Shown one piece after another: positions 1-8,041 of a DNA stretch of 64,000 nt. The notes beneath the pieces are model-generated. The model was given only the letters and a program-made list of their open reading frames with translations. It ran no database searches and was not told where the DNA came from. Each line of letters begins with the position of its first letter. The stretch's first letter is position 1. The position numbers were made by a program, and so were the translations under genes. Location of the stretch: contig NZ_FMAO01000001.1 of assembly GCF_900094835.1 (NCBI RefSeq), positions 124,001-188,000 of the forward strand, given 5' to 3'. Source of the stretch: Weissella bombi (GTDB lineage: Bacteria > Bacillota > Bacilli > Lactobacillales > Lactobacillaceae).

Positions 1-1
1 T

Positions 2-604
2 TTAAAAAGCTTAATAGACGGATTCCGCTATGTTCAAAAGTCGCCTAAACTATTTGAATCGATGCTACTAACAATTTGGACAAACTTTTTCTTTGAAGGT
101 TTTATTTTAGCTATGCCGTACTTAATTCAGCATAGTTATCATGGGACAGCAACTAGTTATTCAACAGCATTAACGTTAGCAGCAGTTGCTGGTGTTTTAG
201 TCAGTGTTTTGTTGGCTAGATTTCCAACTTTTAATACGCTTGAATCAATGTATCGTGATTTCTATATATTGGGTGCTGCATTTATTATTACGACATTCTT
301 TAGACAGTTATGGATATTTATTATCTTAGTCATTTTGTATGGATTTGCACGATCAGCCTTTGTTATTAAAATTAATACCGTACGTCAACAAGCTAGTTCA
401 CCAGCATATTTGGGGCGAGTATTTGGGATTTCATTCTTTGCGACTGACTTATTTGCACCATTAATTACGATTTCATTGGGATATGGTGTCTCAATTATGG
501 GAGCGTGGACGCTCTTTGTGTTAGGGGCATTGTTGTTGCTTGGGATGATGGCAATTAAAGTTTTGAGTAAACGTCACGAACGTAAGATAACGAGAATTTC
601 TTAA
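2..604 (+). CDS. MFS-type transporter, C-terminal part (5' end outside window)
   Basis: The frame is open to the left window edge, so this is the C-terminal 200 residues of a larger protein. An internal ATG at 62 is not taken as the start because coding continues upstream with a typical central-loop segment (GFRYVQKSPKLFES). About five to six hydrophobic segments follow, separated by short basic loops, as in the second half of a 12-helix major facilitator; a basic tail (SKRHERK) ends the protein. The layout resembles drug/macrolide efflux members of the superfamily. The substrate cannot be assigned from this half. Confidence 0.7.
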   Translation, partial: LKSLIDGFRYVQKSPKLFESMLLTIWTNFFFEGFILAMPYLIQHSYHGTATSYSTALTLAAVAGVLVSVLLARFPTFNTLESMYRDFYILGAAFIITTFFRQLWIFIILVILYGFARSAFVIKINTVRQQASSPAYLGRVFGISFFATDLFAPLITISLGYGVSIMGAWTLFVLGALLLLGMMAIKVLSKRHERKITRIS

Positions 605-634
605 AAATAAGTGAATGGTCATTTATTTTAGGGT
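603..634 (+). terminator. Weak intrinsic terminator after the transporter gene
   Basis: The arms AAAATAAGTGA and TCATTTATTTT pair with one G-U around a 4-base loop, directly after the stop codon. The T-run is short and broken, so termination may be partial. Confidence 0.45.
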
Positions 635-692
635 GATATATATGTTTTATATTCACAATATCAAGCAAATTCGTTAATTTTCGTGGTAAACT

Positions 693-698
693 TATAAT
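693..698 (+). promoter_or_regulatory. -10 box for the phoP-like operon
   Basis: A TATAAT lies 25 bases before the chosen start of the response regulator gene. The -35 position 17 bases upstream (TTCGTT, 670-675) is poor, which would fit a promoter that needs an activator such as phosphorylated PhoP itself. That dependence is inference. Confidence 0.45.
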
Positions 699-722
699 TA
701 ATATATGACATGGGAGTTTATT

Positions 723-1436
723 ATGACAAAAGTTTTGGTCGTTGATGATGAACCATCATTACAAACTTTACTAACGTATAATTTGAAAAAAGTTGGCTTT
801 GACGTCGTTTCTGCAACAGATGGTAAACAGGCCTTAGAAATCATTCATCAGAACGATATTGATGTTGTGTTATTGGATGTGATGCTACCAGAAATAAGTG
901 GTGTTGATGTAACGCGTGAACTACGCGCAGAAAAAAATCAGATACCTATCATTATGTTGACTGCTTTAGACGATGAAGTTGATAAAGTCGTTGGTTTAGA
1001 AATTGGGGCGGACGATTACGTTACGAAGCCTTTTAGCCCACGAGAAGTCATTGCTCGCGTACATGCTGTTTTGCGTCGCTTTAATCAAAAATCGGAAACA
1101 TCCCCCGAAGATAGCGTTAAACATATACAGTCATACGGTCGCTTGTCGATCGATTTTGATAAGATGGTCGTGCAATTTGATGGTGAAATTGTTAAATTGA
1201 CACCAAAAGAATACGAATTACTGGCATACATGGCTGAAAGAGAGGGACGTGTGTTAAGCCGTGAAACGATTTTGGATGGTGTTTGGGGCTATGAATTTTC
1301 TGGACCAGATACTCGAATGGTGGATATGCATTTATCACATTTGCGCGATAAAATTGAATTAGATCCAAAACACCCTGTATATTTAAAGACCGTGCGCGGA
1401 TTTGGGTACCGTTTTGATCGTTCTCATGATGAATAA
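723..1436 (+). CDS. phoP: Response regulator, OmpR/PhoB (PhoP) family
   Basis: This is a 237-residue two-component response regulator. The receiver domain (about 1-118) has the acidic pair D8/D9, phospho-acceptor D52 in LLDVMLPE and the conserved lysine in TKPF. A winged-helix effector domain occupies about 135-235 (LTPKEYELL, TVRGFGYRF). An upstream in-frame ATG at 705 is rejected because the ribosome site GGGAG at 712-716 lies between it and the ATG at 723. The partner kinase gene follows 18 bases later. In this position and with a PAS-containing kinase, the pair matches PhoP/PhoR of low-GC Gram-positives, which usually controls phosphate uptake. The regulon is not visible here, so the phosphate role is inferred. 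Confidence 0.85.
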   Translation: MTKVLVVDDEPSLQTLLTYNLKKVGFDVVSATDGKQALEIIHQNDIDVVLLDVMLPEISGVDVTRELRAEKNQIPIIMLTALDDEVDKVVGLEIGADDYVTKPFSPREVIARVHAVLRRFNQKSETSPEDSVKHIQSYGRLSIDFDKMVVQFDGEIVKLTPKEYELLAYMAEREGRVLSRETILDGVWGYEFSGPDTRMVDMHLSHLRDKIELDPKHPVYLKTVRGFGYRFDRSHDE

Positions 1437-1454
1437 ACATGAAGGGATTAGAAT

Positions 1455-2825
1455 ATGAATATTGATGAATTAATCGAATCAGCTAAACGTTTTGTGCTGT
1501 TTTGGTTTGTATATGCAGCTATTATTTGGCTCATTTTATGGTTAACATCTTTGACTGGGGATCAGAATGTCACGTTGAAATGGCATGTGCTGGTCTTACT
1601 TTCAATGATTTTATCTGGTGCAACAACATTGGCACTGGAAATGCAACGACAACGACGTGATGCACATCTCGCATTATTTATTGAAAAGTTGCAAGATTTA
1701 GAGACAACTCATACGCATACTGCGCATGTTTTGATGCGACCTGATGATTCGTTGGCGCCACTTGCTGCAGCTATCAACGATGTGCAACATCTTAATAGTA
1801 GACGCATTAAAATTATGCAAGAGCAAAGTAGTACGATGGAAACCTTGATGGAGAATATGCCATTGGGTGTTCTACAAATCACAACTGAACGTAAGATTAT
1901 TCAAGCGAATGATCAAGCTCGTAAGTTGTTGGGTGTTTCAACTAATTTAGTGAATGCGCATTATGATAATGTTATTAAGTATCATCGTTTAATGGAATTA
2001 TTTGAACAGGCTTTGCGACAAAAGAAAAATATTCGTGAGTTGGTAAAACTGGATAATAAAATGGTTGATGTCTCAATTGTTTATTATCAAACACGTGAAC
2101 GCCATTACGAATTACTGGTTCTTTTGTATGATATGACAGAAGTTATTCAAATGAAGGATATGCAAACATCCTTTGTCGCAAATGCGTCACACGAACTTCG
2201 AACACCATTAACAGCTATTGCTGGCTTTACGGAAACGTTATTGAGTGGTGCACAAAATGATCCAGTTGATCGCCAAGAATTTTTAGAAATTATTCAATCT
2301 GAAACAAATCGACTATTAGACTTGACTGATGACATTTTGACATTGGCTAAGGCACCGGAACAAGCACATTCACTACAAGAGTTTAATATGTCTGAAATGG
2401 TTGATAAGATTTTTAATACGAAGCAACCTAAAGATAGGTTAAATTTGACATTAAAAAACGATGTTAGTGAAACGTTAATGGTTAAACAAGATAAGCGTGT
2501 TTTTGAACAAATTTTGACGAATCTTATCGGAAATGCAATGAAATATAACCGACAGAATGGTACTGTTAAAGTTTCTGCGATGGTAACGGCTCATGAATTA
2601 GCATTTGCTGTTAAAGATACAGGACTAGGTATTCCAAGTGATGAACAGGACCGCGTCTTTGAACGTTTCTACCGTGTTGATAAATCACGAACTCAATCAA
2701 TACCAGGAACTGGGTTAGGTTTGGCAATTGTTCATGATTTAGTTGAACAATCACAAGGACAAATTGAATTAGAAAGTCAAGTGGGTGTTGGGTCAACAAT
2801 AACGGTTACCTTACCACTACAATAA
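1455..2825 (+). CDS. phoR: Sensor histidine kinase, PhoR-like
   Basis: This 456-residue membrane kinase has two hydrophobic helices (about 13-35 and 42-62) with almost no extracellular loop. A PAS-like region (about 120-225, beginning near ENMPLGVLQ) is followed by a HisKA domain with phospho-acceptor H246 in NASHELRTPL and a HATPase domain with N box LIGNAMKYN, G1 DTGLGIP and G2 GTGLGLAI. Classical PhoR has a larger extracellular domain, so this short-sensor form probably reads an internal or membrane-protein signal. It is coupled to the preceding regulator gene and likely co-transcribed with it. Confidence 0.85.
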   Translation: MNIDELIESAKRFVLFWFVYAAIIWLILWLTSLTGDQNVTLKWHVLVLLSMILSGATTLALEMQRQRRDAHLALFIEKLQDLETTHTHTAHVLMRPDDSLAPLAAAINDVQHLNSRRIKIMQEQSSTMETLMENMPLGVLQITTERKIIQANDQARKLLGVSTNLVNAHYDNVIKYHRLMELFEQALRQKKNIRELVKLDNKMVDVSIVYYQTRERHYELLVLLYDMTEVIQMKDMQTSFVANASHELRTPLTAIAGFTETLLSGAQNDPVDRQEFLEIIQSETNRLLDLTDDILTLAKAPEQAHSLQEFNMSEMVDKIFNTKQPKDRLNLTLKNDVSETLMVKQDKRVFEQILTNLIGNAMKYNRQNGTVKVSAMVTAHELAFAVKDTGLGIPSDEQDRVFERFYRVDKSRTQSIPGTGLGLAIVHDLVEQSQGQIELESQVGVGSTITVTLPLQ

Positions 2826-2847
2826 GTAAAGAAGAAAGAGGCTAAGT

Positions 2848-3483
2848 ATGGCTATATCACGTCCAATGTTAATTGGAGTTACAGGAGGATCTGGGTCCGG
2901 TAAAACAACAGTTAGTCAAGATATTATTAAACGCTTGGAAGGCGAATCTGTTGTGATGATTCCACAAGATGCTTATTATCGCGATCAAAGCGAAAAAAGT
3001 ATGACGGAACGCCGCAAGACTAATTATGATCATCCAGACTCTTTGGATAATGATTTATTAATTACGCAATTGAAGCAATTACTAAATCGTGAAGCAATTG
3101 ATCAACCCGTATATGACTACACAAATCATACACGTTCATCTGAAAAAATCAGAGTTGAACCAGCAGATGTTATCATTCTAGAAGGTGTCTTGTTGTTTAC
3201 GGAATCTAATTTACGTGATTTACTAGATATTAAGGTTTATGTTGATACTGATGATGATTTACGTTTCATTCGTCGTATGCAACGTGATATTGTCGAACGT
3301 GGTCGTACTGTAGATTCTGTTGTTAATCAGTATCTTGAAACGGTTAAACCCATGTATCATCAGTTTGTGGAACCAACAAAACGCTATGCCGATATTATTT
3401 TGCCAGAAGGTGGCGCTAATGTTGTCGGTATTGGTATGTTGGAAGCACAAATTCGGGACATTTTAAATAAAAATAAGGCATAA
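2848..3483 (+). CDS. udk: Uridine kinase
   Basis: This 211-residue cytoplasmic kinase phosphorylates uridine and cytidine with a nucleoside triphosphate donor in pyrimidine salvage. The P-loop GGSGSGKTT is at about 10-18. Family motifs PQDAYYRDQ, the NYDHPDSLD segment and [11 protein letters not shown] (the nucleoside-binding region) are all present, and the length is normal for the family. The ATG has a purine-rich ribosome site (AAGAAAGAGG). The gene lies 22 bases after phoR and abuts the next gene, so it probably belongs to the same transcript. Confidence 0.92.
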   Translation: MAISRPMLIGVTGGSGSGKTTVSQDIIKRLEGESVVMIPQDAYYRDQSEKSMTERRKTNYDHPDSLDNDLLITQLKQLLNREAIDQPVYDYTNHTRSSEKIRVEPADVIILEGVLLFTESNLRDLLDIKVYVDTDDDLRFIRRMQRDIVERGRTVDSVVNQYLETVKPMYHQFVEPTKRYADIILPEGGANVVGIGMLEAQIRDILNKNKA

Positions 3484-4578
3484 TTGTTAGAAAGTGTGAA
3501 TATTGTGGAAGAAAAAATTTGGAATCGGATTGTTAAGTATACTGAATTACAAGGAACATCTGGTCAAGAGCATCAAGTTAGAAAAGCTTTCAGAGACGAT
3601 CTTTCACCGTTAGTAGATGAAGTGGTTCAGAACGGCTTAGGTGGCCTTTATGGTATTAAGCATAATCAAGATGCTCACGCACCACGTATTATGTTTGGGG
3701 CTCATATGGATGAAGTTGGTTTTGTTGTAACACAAATTACTGAACGGGGTATGTTAGTTGTCGACCCAGTTGGTGGTTGGAACCCTTATACAGTATCTGC
3801 TGAACGTTTTACCTTGTTTACACGTAACAAGCAATATCCTGTTGTTTCTTCTTCAGTATCACCACATTTACTTCGTCAAGGAAATGTCAGTGGTACACCA
3901 CAAATTCAAGATATACTATTTGATGGTGGTTTTGCATCTAAAGCTGAAGCAGAATCATTTGATGTACACCCAGGTGATTTTATTGTACCAGCGGTTTCAA
4001 CAACAATGTTGGCTAATGGTAAGCGCGTAGCGTCTAAGAGTTGGGATAACCGATTTGGCTTAGTTACTATTTTGAACGCTTTGGAAAACTTACAGGATAA
4101 GACACTACCTAATACCCTAATCATGGGCGCAAATACACAAGAAGAAGTTGGTTTGCGTGGTGTAGGACCTGCTGTAAATCAATTGAAGCCAGACATTTTC
4201 TTTGCACTTGATTCTTCAGCCGCTGATGATACAATTTCAGCTCAGGGTCAAGGACAAATGGACCAAGGTGCGTTGTTACGTGTATTTGATCCAGGTGTTA
4301 TTATGCCATTACGCTTAAAGGAATTTGTATTAGATACTGCTAATGATGCACATATTCCATTGCAGTATTTCGTAGCAAAGGGTGGTACTGATGCACACGG
4401 TGCGCAATCACAAAATAATGGTATTCCTTCAGTTGCATTGGGTGTGGCTTCACGTTATATTCACACTCATCAAACTGTTTGGTCAATTGCCGATTTTGAA
4501 GCAGCCCAAGCATTAGTTGAAACTTTGGCACAAAAGTTAGATGCAAGCACTGTAAATGACATTATTTATGGTGATTAA
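3484..4578 (+). CDS. pepA: M42 family aminopeptidase (PepA/YsdC/FrvX type)
   Basis: A cobalt/zinc aminopeptidase of family M42 that trims N-terminal residues from peptides in the cytoplasm. Candidate metal ligands and catalytic residues are visible in order: H in GAHMDEVGF, D in KSWDNRFG, the EE pair in NTQEEVGLRG, D in FALDSS and H in GGTDAHG. Length (about 360) is normal. The start is uncertain: TTG at 3484 follows directly on the udk stop, while GTG at 3505 has a GAAAG site 8 bases upstream and would give 357 residues. In lactobacilli such proteins are named glutamyl aminopeptidase PepA; the specificity is not decided by sequence alone. Confidence 0.87.
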   Translation: MLESVNIVEEKIWNRIVKYTELQGTSGQEHQVRKAFRDDLSPLVDEVVQNGLGGLYGIKHNQDAHAPRIMFGAHMDEVGFVVTQITERGMLVVDPVGGWNPYTVSAERFTLFTRNKQYPVVSSSVSPHLLRQGNVSGTPQIQDILFDGGFASKAEAESFDVHPGDFIVPAVSTTMLANGKRVASKSWDNRFGLVTILNALENLQDKTLPNTLIMGANTQEEVGLRGVGPAVNQLKPDIFFALDSSAADDTISAQGQGQMDQGALLRVFDPGVIMPLRLKEFVLDTANDAHIPLQYFVAKGGTDAHGAQSQNNGIPSVALGVASRYIHTHQTVWSIADFEAAQALVETLAQKLDASTVNDIIYGD

Positions 4579-4617
4579 ATATAAAAATAATTAATATAAA
4601 AAAGGAGAACTGACAGC

Positions 4618-5256
4618 ATGTTAATTGCTAGCTATAATCCCGCTGGAATGGGTGACAATTTGGTTGTTTTGACCCAACAAGCAACGGCATATACTTTTGC
4701 TCAACAAGAAAACGTTGTACAATTCATCAATAAAAACGAAGAGGTAATCGGTTATAATTTCATTAATATCAGTCAATCATTAGATTTGACCGGTGTTAAC
4801 GGTCAGGTATTCCTTTCTGAAGAACAAGTGGCAACCTTGAACGAATTGATTGCAGCAGCCGGTTTTGCATCAACATTGACTGTTGATCAGACACCTAAGT
4901 TTGTTGTTGGTTATGTAGAATCATCAGAACCACATCCTGATTCTGATCACTTACAAGTGACAACAACTGTTATTGATAATGACGAACGTGTACAAATCGT
5001 TTCAGGTTCACCTAACATGAGTCAAGGTATTAAAGTTGTCGTTGCAAAAATTGGCGCAATGATGCCATCAGGTCTAATTATTTGGCCAGGTGCACTACGT
5101 GGTGTTGAGTCAAATGGTATGATTGTTTCTGGACGTGAATTGCAGTTACCAAATGCACCACAAGTACCCGGTGCATTAATTTTGCCTGAAGATTTCGCAC
5201 CAGTTGGAACACCGTTTGATGCAAAGTCAGCGGCAGCGCAATCATTGTTTGAATAA
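4618..5256 (+). CDS. ytpR: YtpR family tRNA-binding protein
   Basis: A 212-residue protein with an N-terminal DUF4479-like half (about 1-95) and a C-terminal tRNA-binding OB fold (about 100-205). Key OB-fold sequences are FVVGYVESSEPHPDSDHLQV, VSGSPNM and GVESNGMIVSGREL, as found in the N-terminal extension of PheRS beta. A good ribosome site, AAAGGAG, lies before the ATG. It has no catalytic domain; a role in tRNA handling is assumed for the family. It precedes murC with one unrecognised gene between, similar to the Bacillus ytpR-ytpS-murC order. Confidence 0.87.
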   Translation: MLIASYNPAGMGDNLVVLTQQATAYTFAQQENVVQFINKNEEVIGYNFINISQSLDLTGVNGQVFLSEEQVATLNELIAAAGFASTLTVDQTPKFVVGYVESSEPHPDSDHLQVTTTVIDNDERVQIVSGSPNMSQGIKVVVAKIGAMMPSGLIIWPGALRGVESNGMIVSGRELQLPNAPQVPGALILPEDFAPVGTPFDAKSAAAQSLFE

Positions 5257-5268
5257 AGGCGGTGTAAC

Positions 5269-5646
5269 ATGTCAATGCAACGCCCAATTGTTTTTTACGA
5301 AAATTTAATGCATACCTATGATAATCAGGTTGCAGAACTGTTGGCTGCCAAAACAACATACATTCTTTTGGCGTCAGACCAAGATAATGAAGTCCAAAAC
5401 CTTGATGTTAATGATGAGGCGTTGCCAACAAAGCCAGTGATTACAGAAGTCCTTCAACCAAAGGTCAAAAAAGTAGCACCAAAGAAGACAACTACTAAAA
5501 AAGCTGCAAAGGTTACTAAGACGCCAACAAAAGCTAAGGCTAAACCTAAGTCTGTTAAAACTGGTTTGGGTCTAAGTTTAGATGACATTCTCTTAGAAGA
5601 AGACAGTGCTGCAGCACGTGATCATAATCAATACTTTAATGATTAA
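5269..5646 (+). CDS. Unrecognised protein with lysine/alanine/proline-rich basic region
   Basis: This 125-residue protein starts 12 bases after ytpR with ribosome site AAAGGCGG. It has three visible parts: a folded-looking N-terminus (1-45), a strongly basic histone-H1-like stretch (about 63-100, with units such as KKVAPKKTTTKKAAK and TKAKAKPKSVK), and a short acidic end with LSLDDILLEED. No catalytic motif and no membrane segment are visible. In related Firmicutes this slot between ytpR and murC often carries an ftsK/spoIIIE-type translocase gene, but this is not a fragment of one. DNA or RNA binding through the basic region is possible but unproven. Confidence 0.7.
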   Translation: MSMQRPIVFYENLMHTYDNQVAELLAAKTTYILLASDQDNEVQNLDVNDEALPTKPVITEVLQPKVKKVAPKKTTTKKAAKVTKTPTKAKAKPKSVKTGLGLSLDDILLEEDSAAARDHNQYFND

Positions 5647-5653
5647 TAATATT

Positions 5654-5694
5654 AAAAAACATTTGTCGATATAATGAAGACAAGTGTTTTTTTT
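5654..5694 (+). terminator. Intrinsic terminator before murC
   Basis: Arms AAAACATTTGTC and GACAAGTGTTTT form a stem ending in eight Ts. It ends the pepA-ytpR transcript. It also shows that the first in-frame ATG at 5674, which lies in the hairpin loop, cannot be the murC start. Confidence 0.85.
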
Positions 5695-5751
5695 GGTAAG
5701 ATAGAAATAACAAATTTGATAAACGCAATTTACGTTAGAATGGATAAAAAA

Positions 5752-7092
5752 ATGGACAAGAATTCTCATTATTATTTTATTGGTATCAAGGGTTCAGGTA
5801 TGAGTGCCTTAGCATTAATCTTACATGACCAGGGTTATGAGGTATCTGGATCAGATATTGATGAGTATACATTTACACAAAAGCCACTAGAAGCAGCAGG
5901 CATCCCCTTGTATTCATTTGATGCAGCAAATATCAAGCCTGATATGACGGTTATTCGAGGAAATTCATTTGAAGATGATCAAGTTGAAGTAGCGGCTGCA
6001 TTAGCAATTAATGATCAATTAACAATTTTGACGTACCCAGAGATGGTAGAACAATTAATTAATCAATACACGTCAATCGGTGTTGCTGGTGCCCATGGTA
6101 AAACATCAACTACTGGATTGTTATCACACGTACTATCAGGAATTGCACCAACTTCATACTTGATTGGTGATGGTACAGGTAAAGGTGTACCAAATGCGCG
6201 TTTCTTTATTTTTGAAGCCGACGAATACCGTCGCCACTTCCAAGATTACACGCCTGATTATGCAATCATGACGAATATTGATTTTGATCACCCAGATTAT
6301 TACACTGGTATCGATGATGTACGTAGTGCCTTTGAAGACTTTGGTAACAATGTAAAAAAGGGTATTTTTGCGTGGGGTGATGATGAACAGTTACGTAAAA
6401 TTAACGTTTCTGTACCCGTATATTACTATGGTACTAATCCTGAAACTGATGATTTTTATGCTGATAACATCAAACGTTCGACTAAGGGTTCAAGTTTTGA
6501 TGCTTACTATCATGATGAATTTTTGGGTAACTTTAAAGTACCTTTGTTCGGTCAACATGGTGTCTTAAATACATTAGCAGTCGTTGCTGTTTCATACTTT
6601 GAAGAAATTGAAACGTCATTAATTCAAGAGGAATTATTAACTTTCCAAGGTGTTAAGCGTCGTTTTACAGAAAAGCACATTGGTCCCGTTACCATTATCG
6701 ATGATTACGCACATCATCCATCAGAAATTACGGCAACAATTGATGCAGCACGTCAAAAGTATCCAGATCGTAAGTTAACAGCGGTTTTCCAACCACATAC
6801 ATTTTCACGAACGATTGCTTATCAGGATGATTTTGCCAAGGCATTAGACCTAGCAGATGATGTTTTCTTAACAGAAATCTTCGCTTCAGCTCGTGAAACT
6901 GCTGGTCAAATTTGTTCAGCCGATTTGGGTAAGAAAATTGCAAAGTTTGGTGGTATTGTCTCACCAGAAAATGTTGCACCCTTGCTAGCCGATGAAGACG
7001 GTGTCTTTATCTTCATGGGAGCAGGTGACTTACAAATGACAGAATTCGCCTTCGAGAAGTTATTGGCTAATACACAAACTAATTTGCAATAA
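5752..7092 (+). CDS. murC: UDP-N-acetylmuramate--L-alanine ligase
   Basis: MurC adds L-alanine to UDP-MurNAc with ATP, the first step of the peptidoglycan peptide stem, in the cytoplasm. The N-terminal nucleotide fold begins [14 protein letters not shown]. The ATP P-loop is [10 protein letters not shown], the central domain has [10 protein letters not shown] and [10 protein letters not shown], and the C-terminal domain has [10 protein letters not shown] and FQPHTFSRT. The start is chosen by alignment with the usual MurC N-terminus; ATG at 5740 would add four residues and neither has a strong ribosome site. A terminator just upstream implies its own promoter. Confidence 0.93.
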   Translation: MDKNSHYYFIGIKGSGMSALALILHDQGYEVSGSDIDEYTFTQKPLEAAGIPLYSFDAANIKPDMTVIRGNSFEDDQVEVAAALAINDQLTILTYPEMVEQLINQYTSIGVAGAHGKTSTTGLLSHVLSGIAPTSYLIGDGTGKGVPNARFFIFEADEYRRHFQDYTPDYAIMTNIDFDHPDYYTGIDDVRSAFEDFGNNVKKGIFAWGDDEQLRKINVSVPVYYYGTNPETDDFYADNIKRSTKGSSFDAYYHDEFLGNFKVPLFGQHGVLNTLAVVAVSYFEEIETSLIQEELLTFQGVKRRFTEKHIGPVTIIDDYAHHPSEITATIDAARQKYPDRKLTAVFQPHTFSRTIAYQDDFAKALDLADDVFLTEIFASARETAGQICSADLGKKIAKFGGIVSPENVAPLLADEDGVFIFMGAGDLQMTEFAFEKLLANTQTNLQ

Positions 7093-7115
7093 GGATTTAT
7101 GCCCGTCTTGATTTC

Positions 7116-7124
7116 TGGTATACT
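7116..7124 (+). promoter_or_regulatory. Extended -10 promoter for the BI-1 family gene
   Basis: TGGTATACT is an extended -10 element 69 bases before the gene. The -35 region is weak (TTTATG at 7096-7101), as is common for extended -10 promoters. Confidence 0.5.
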
Positions 7125-7138
7125 GTTACTTACATACT

Positions 7139-7178
7139 TTTGGTAAGATTCACCAAACCGTTGTCAAATATCACAACG
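7139..7178 (+). other. Tandem small hairpins in a 5' leader
   Basis: Two adjacent inverted repeats lie between the predicted transcription start and the ribosome site. TTTGGT/ACCAAA (7139-7157) has a 7-base loop and CGTTGT/ACAACG (7159-7178) has an 8-base loop. The AGGAGG site begins two bases after the second stem. They could affect mRNA stability or translation; no known riboswitch class is recognised. Confidence 0.4.
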
Positions 7179-7192
7179 TAGGAGGGAATGAT

Positions 7193-7912
7193 ATGAATAA
7201 TTTTGAACAACAAGAACCACGTTTAGTTAATCCTGATGCCAGTGGTTTGAATAACTTTTTTAAAAAAGTTTATTTGTACATGGCATTGGCACTGATGGTT
7301 ACTGCTGCTACAGCATATATCGGTGCGACTGTCTTTGCAGCACCAATTGTGCGTATCTTTAGTAGTCCAATTTCATCACTAATTATTTTTGGAATTATGA
7401 TGGGATTTGTTTGGATTTTCTCAAGTCGCGTCTATAAAAACCCAGCGCAAGCCTTTGGAATGTTAATGGGATTTGCGGTTTTGAACGGATTTACATTTAC
7501 GGTTATTGGTTTAACTATTAATTTTGGTCTAATCGCACTAGCCTTTTTCACGACAGCGTTCTTGTTTGTGGGAATGGCCGCATACGGTTACTTCACTAAA
7601 AAATCATTAGCTTCACTATCATCAATCTTGTTTGGTTCATTGATTGCTTTGATTATTGGAGGAATTATTAATTTATTCTTCTTCAGTAGTGCAGTGTACT
7701 TCTTCTTATCAGTTGTTGGAATCTTAGTCTTTGCAGTGATGACAGCATACGATATGAATCGTTTAAAGGCTTTGTACCTAGAACACGGTGAAAAATCTGC
7801 ACAATTGACACAAGGATTAGCTGTGTCAGGTGCTTTGAATTTGTATATGGATTTCATTAATTTGTTTATCTATATCCTACAATTGTTCACGTCGTTTAGT
7901 TCACGTGACTAA
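7193..7912 (+). CDS. Bax inhibitor-1/YccA family membrane protein
   Basis: This 239-residue integral membrane protein has about seven transmembrane segments and the family's signature positions, including a YxxMALxLM-like first helix (LYMALALMVTAATAYIG) and the C-terminal helix entrance AYDMNRLK with an acidic/polar cluster. Bacterial BI-1 members are proposed pH-sensitive calcium or ion leak channels; its physiological role here is unknown. The ribosome site AGGAGG is strong. The gene is monocistronic between murC and polA, with its own extended -10 promoter and terminator. Confidence 0.88.
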   Translation: MNNFEQQEPRLVNPDASGLNNFFKKVYLYMALALMVTAATAYIGATVFAAPIVRIFSSPISSLIIFGIMMGFVWIFSSRVYKNPAQAFGMLMGFAVLNGFTFTVIGLTINFGLIALAFFTTAFLFVGMAAYGYFTKKSLASLSSILFGSLIALIIGGIINLFFFSSAVYFFLSVVGILVFAVMTAYDMNRLKALYLEHGEKSAQLTQGLAVSGALNLYMDFINLFIYILQLFTSFSSRD

Positions 7913-7921
7913 TTAACTTTT

Positions 7922-7954
7922 AAAAGTGTTACCTTCTGGGCTAACACTTTTTTT
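7922..7954 (+). terminator. Intrinsic terminator after the BI-1 gene
   Basis: Perfect arms AAAAGTGTTA and TAACACTTTT with a 10-base loop, followed by a T-run. Confidence 0.9.
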
Positions 7955-7965
7955 ATGTTCAAATG

Positions 7966-7995
7966 TTGTTATCAGTATTTGAACTCTGATAAACT
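7966..7995 (+). promoter_or_regulatory. Promoter for polA
   Basis: TTGTTA (7966-7971) and TAAACT (7990-7995) are 18 bases apart, and the -10 is extended by an upstream TG. The leader that follows contains the small hairpin AGGGG-ACAG-CCCCT (8013-8026) shortly before the start codon. Confidence 0.5.
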
Positions 7996-8041
7996 AATAA
8001 TAGAGAAAACGAAGGGGACAGCCCCTAGAAATGAGATGAAC

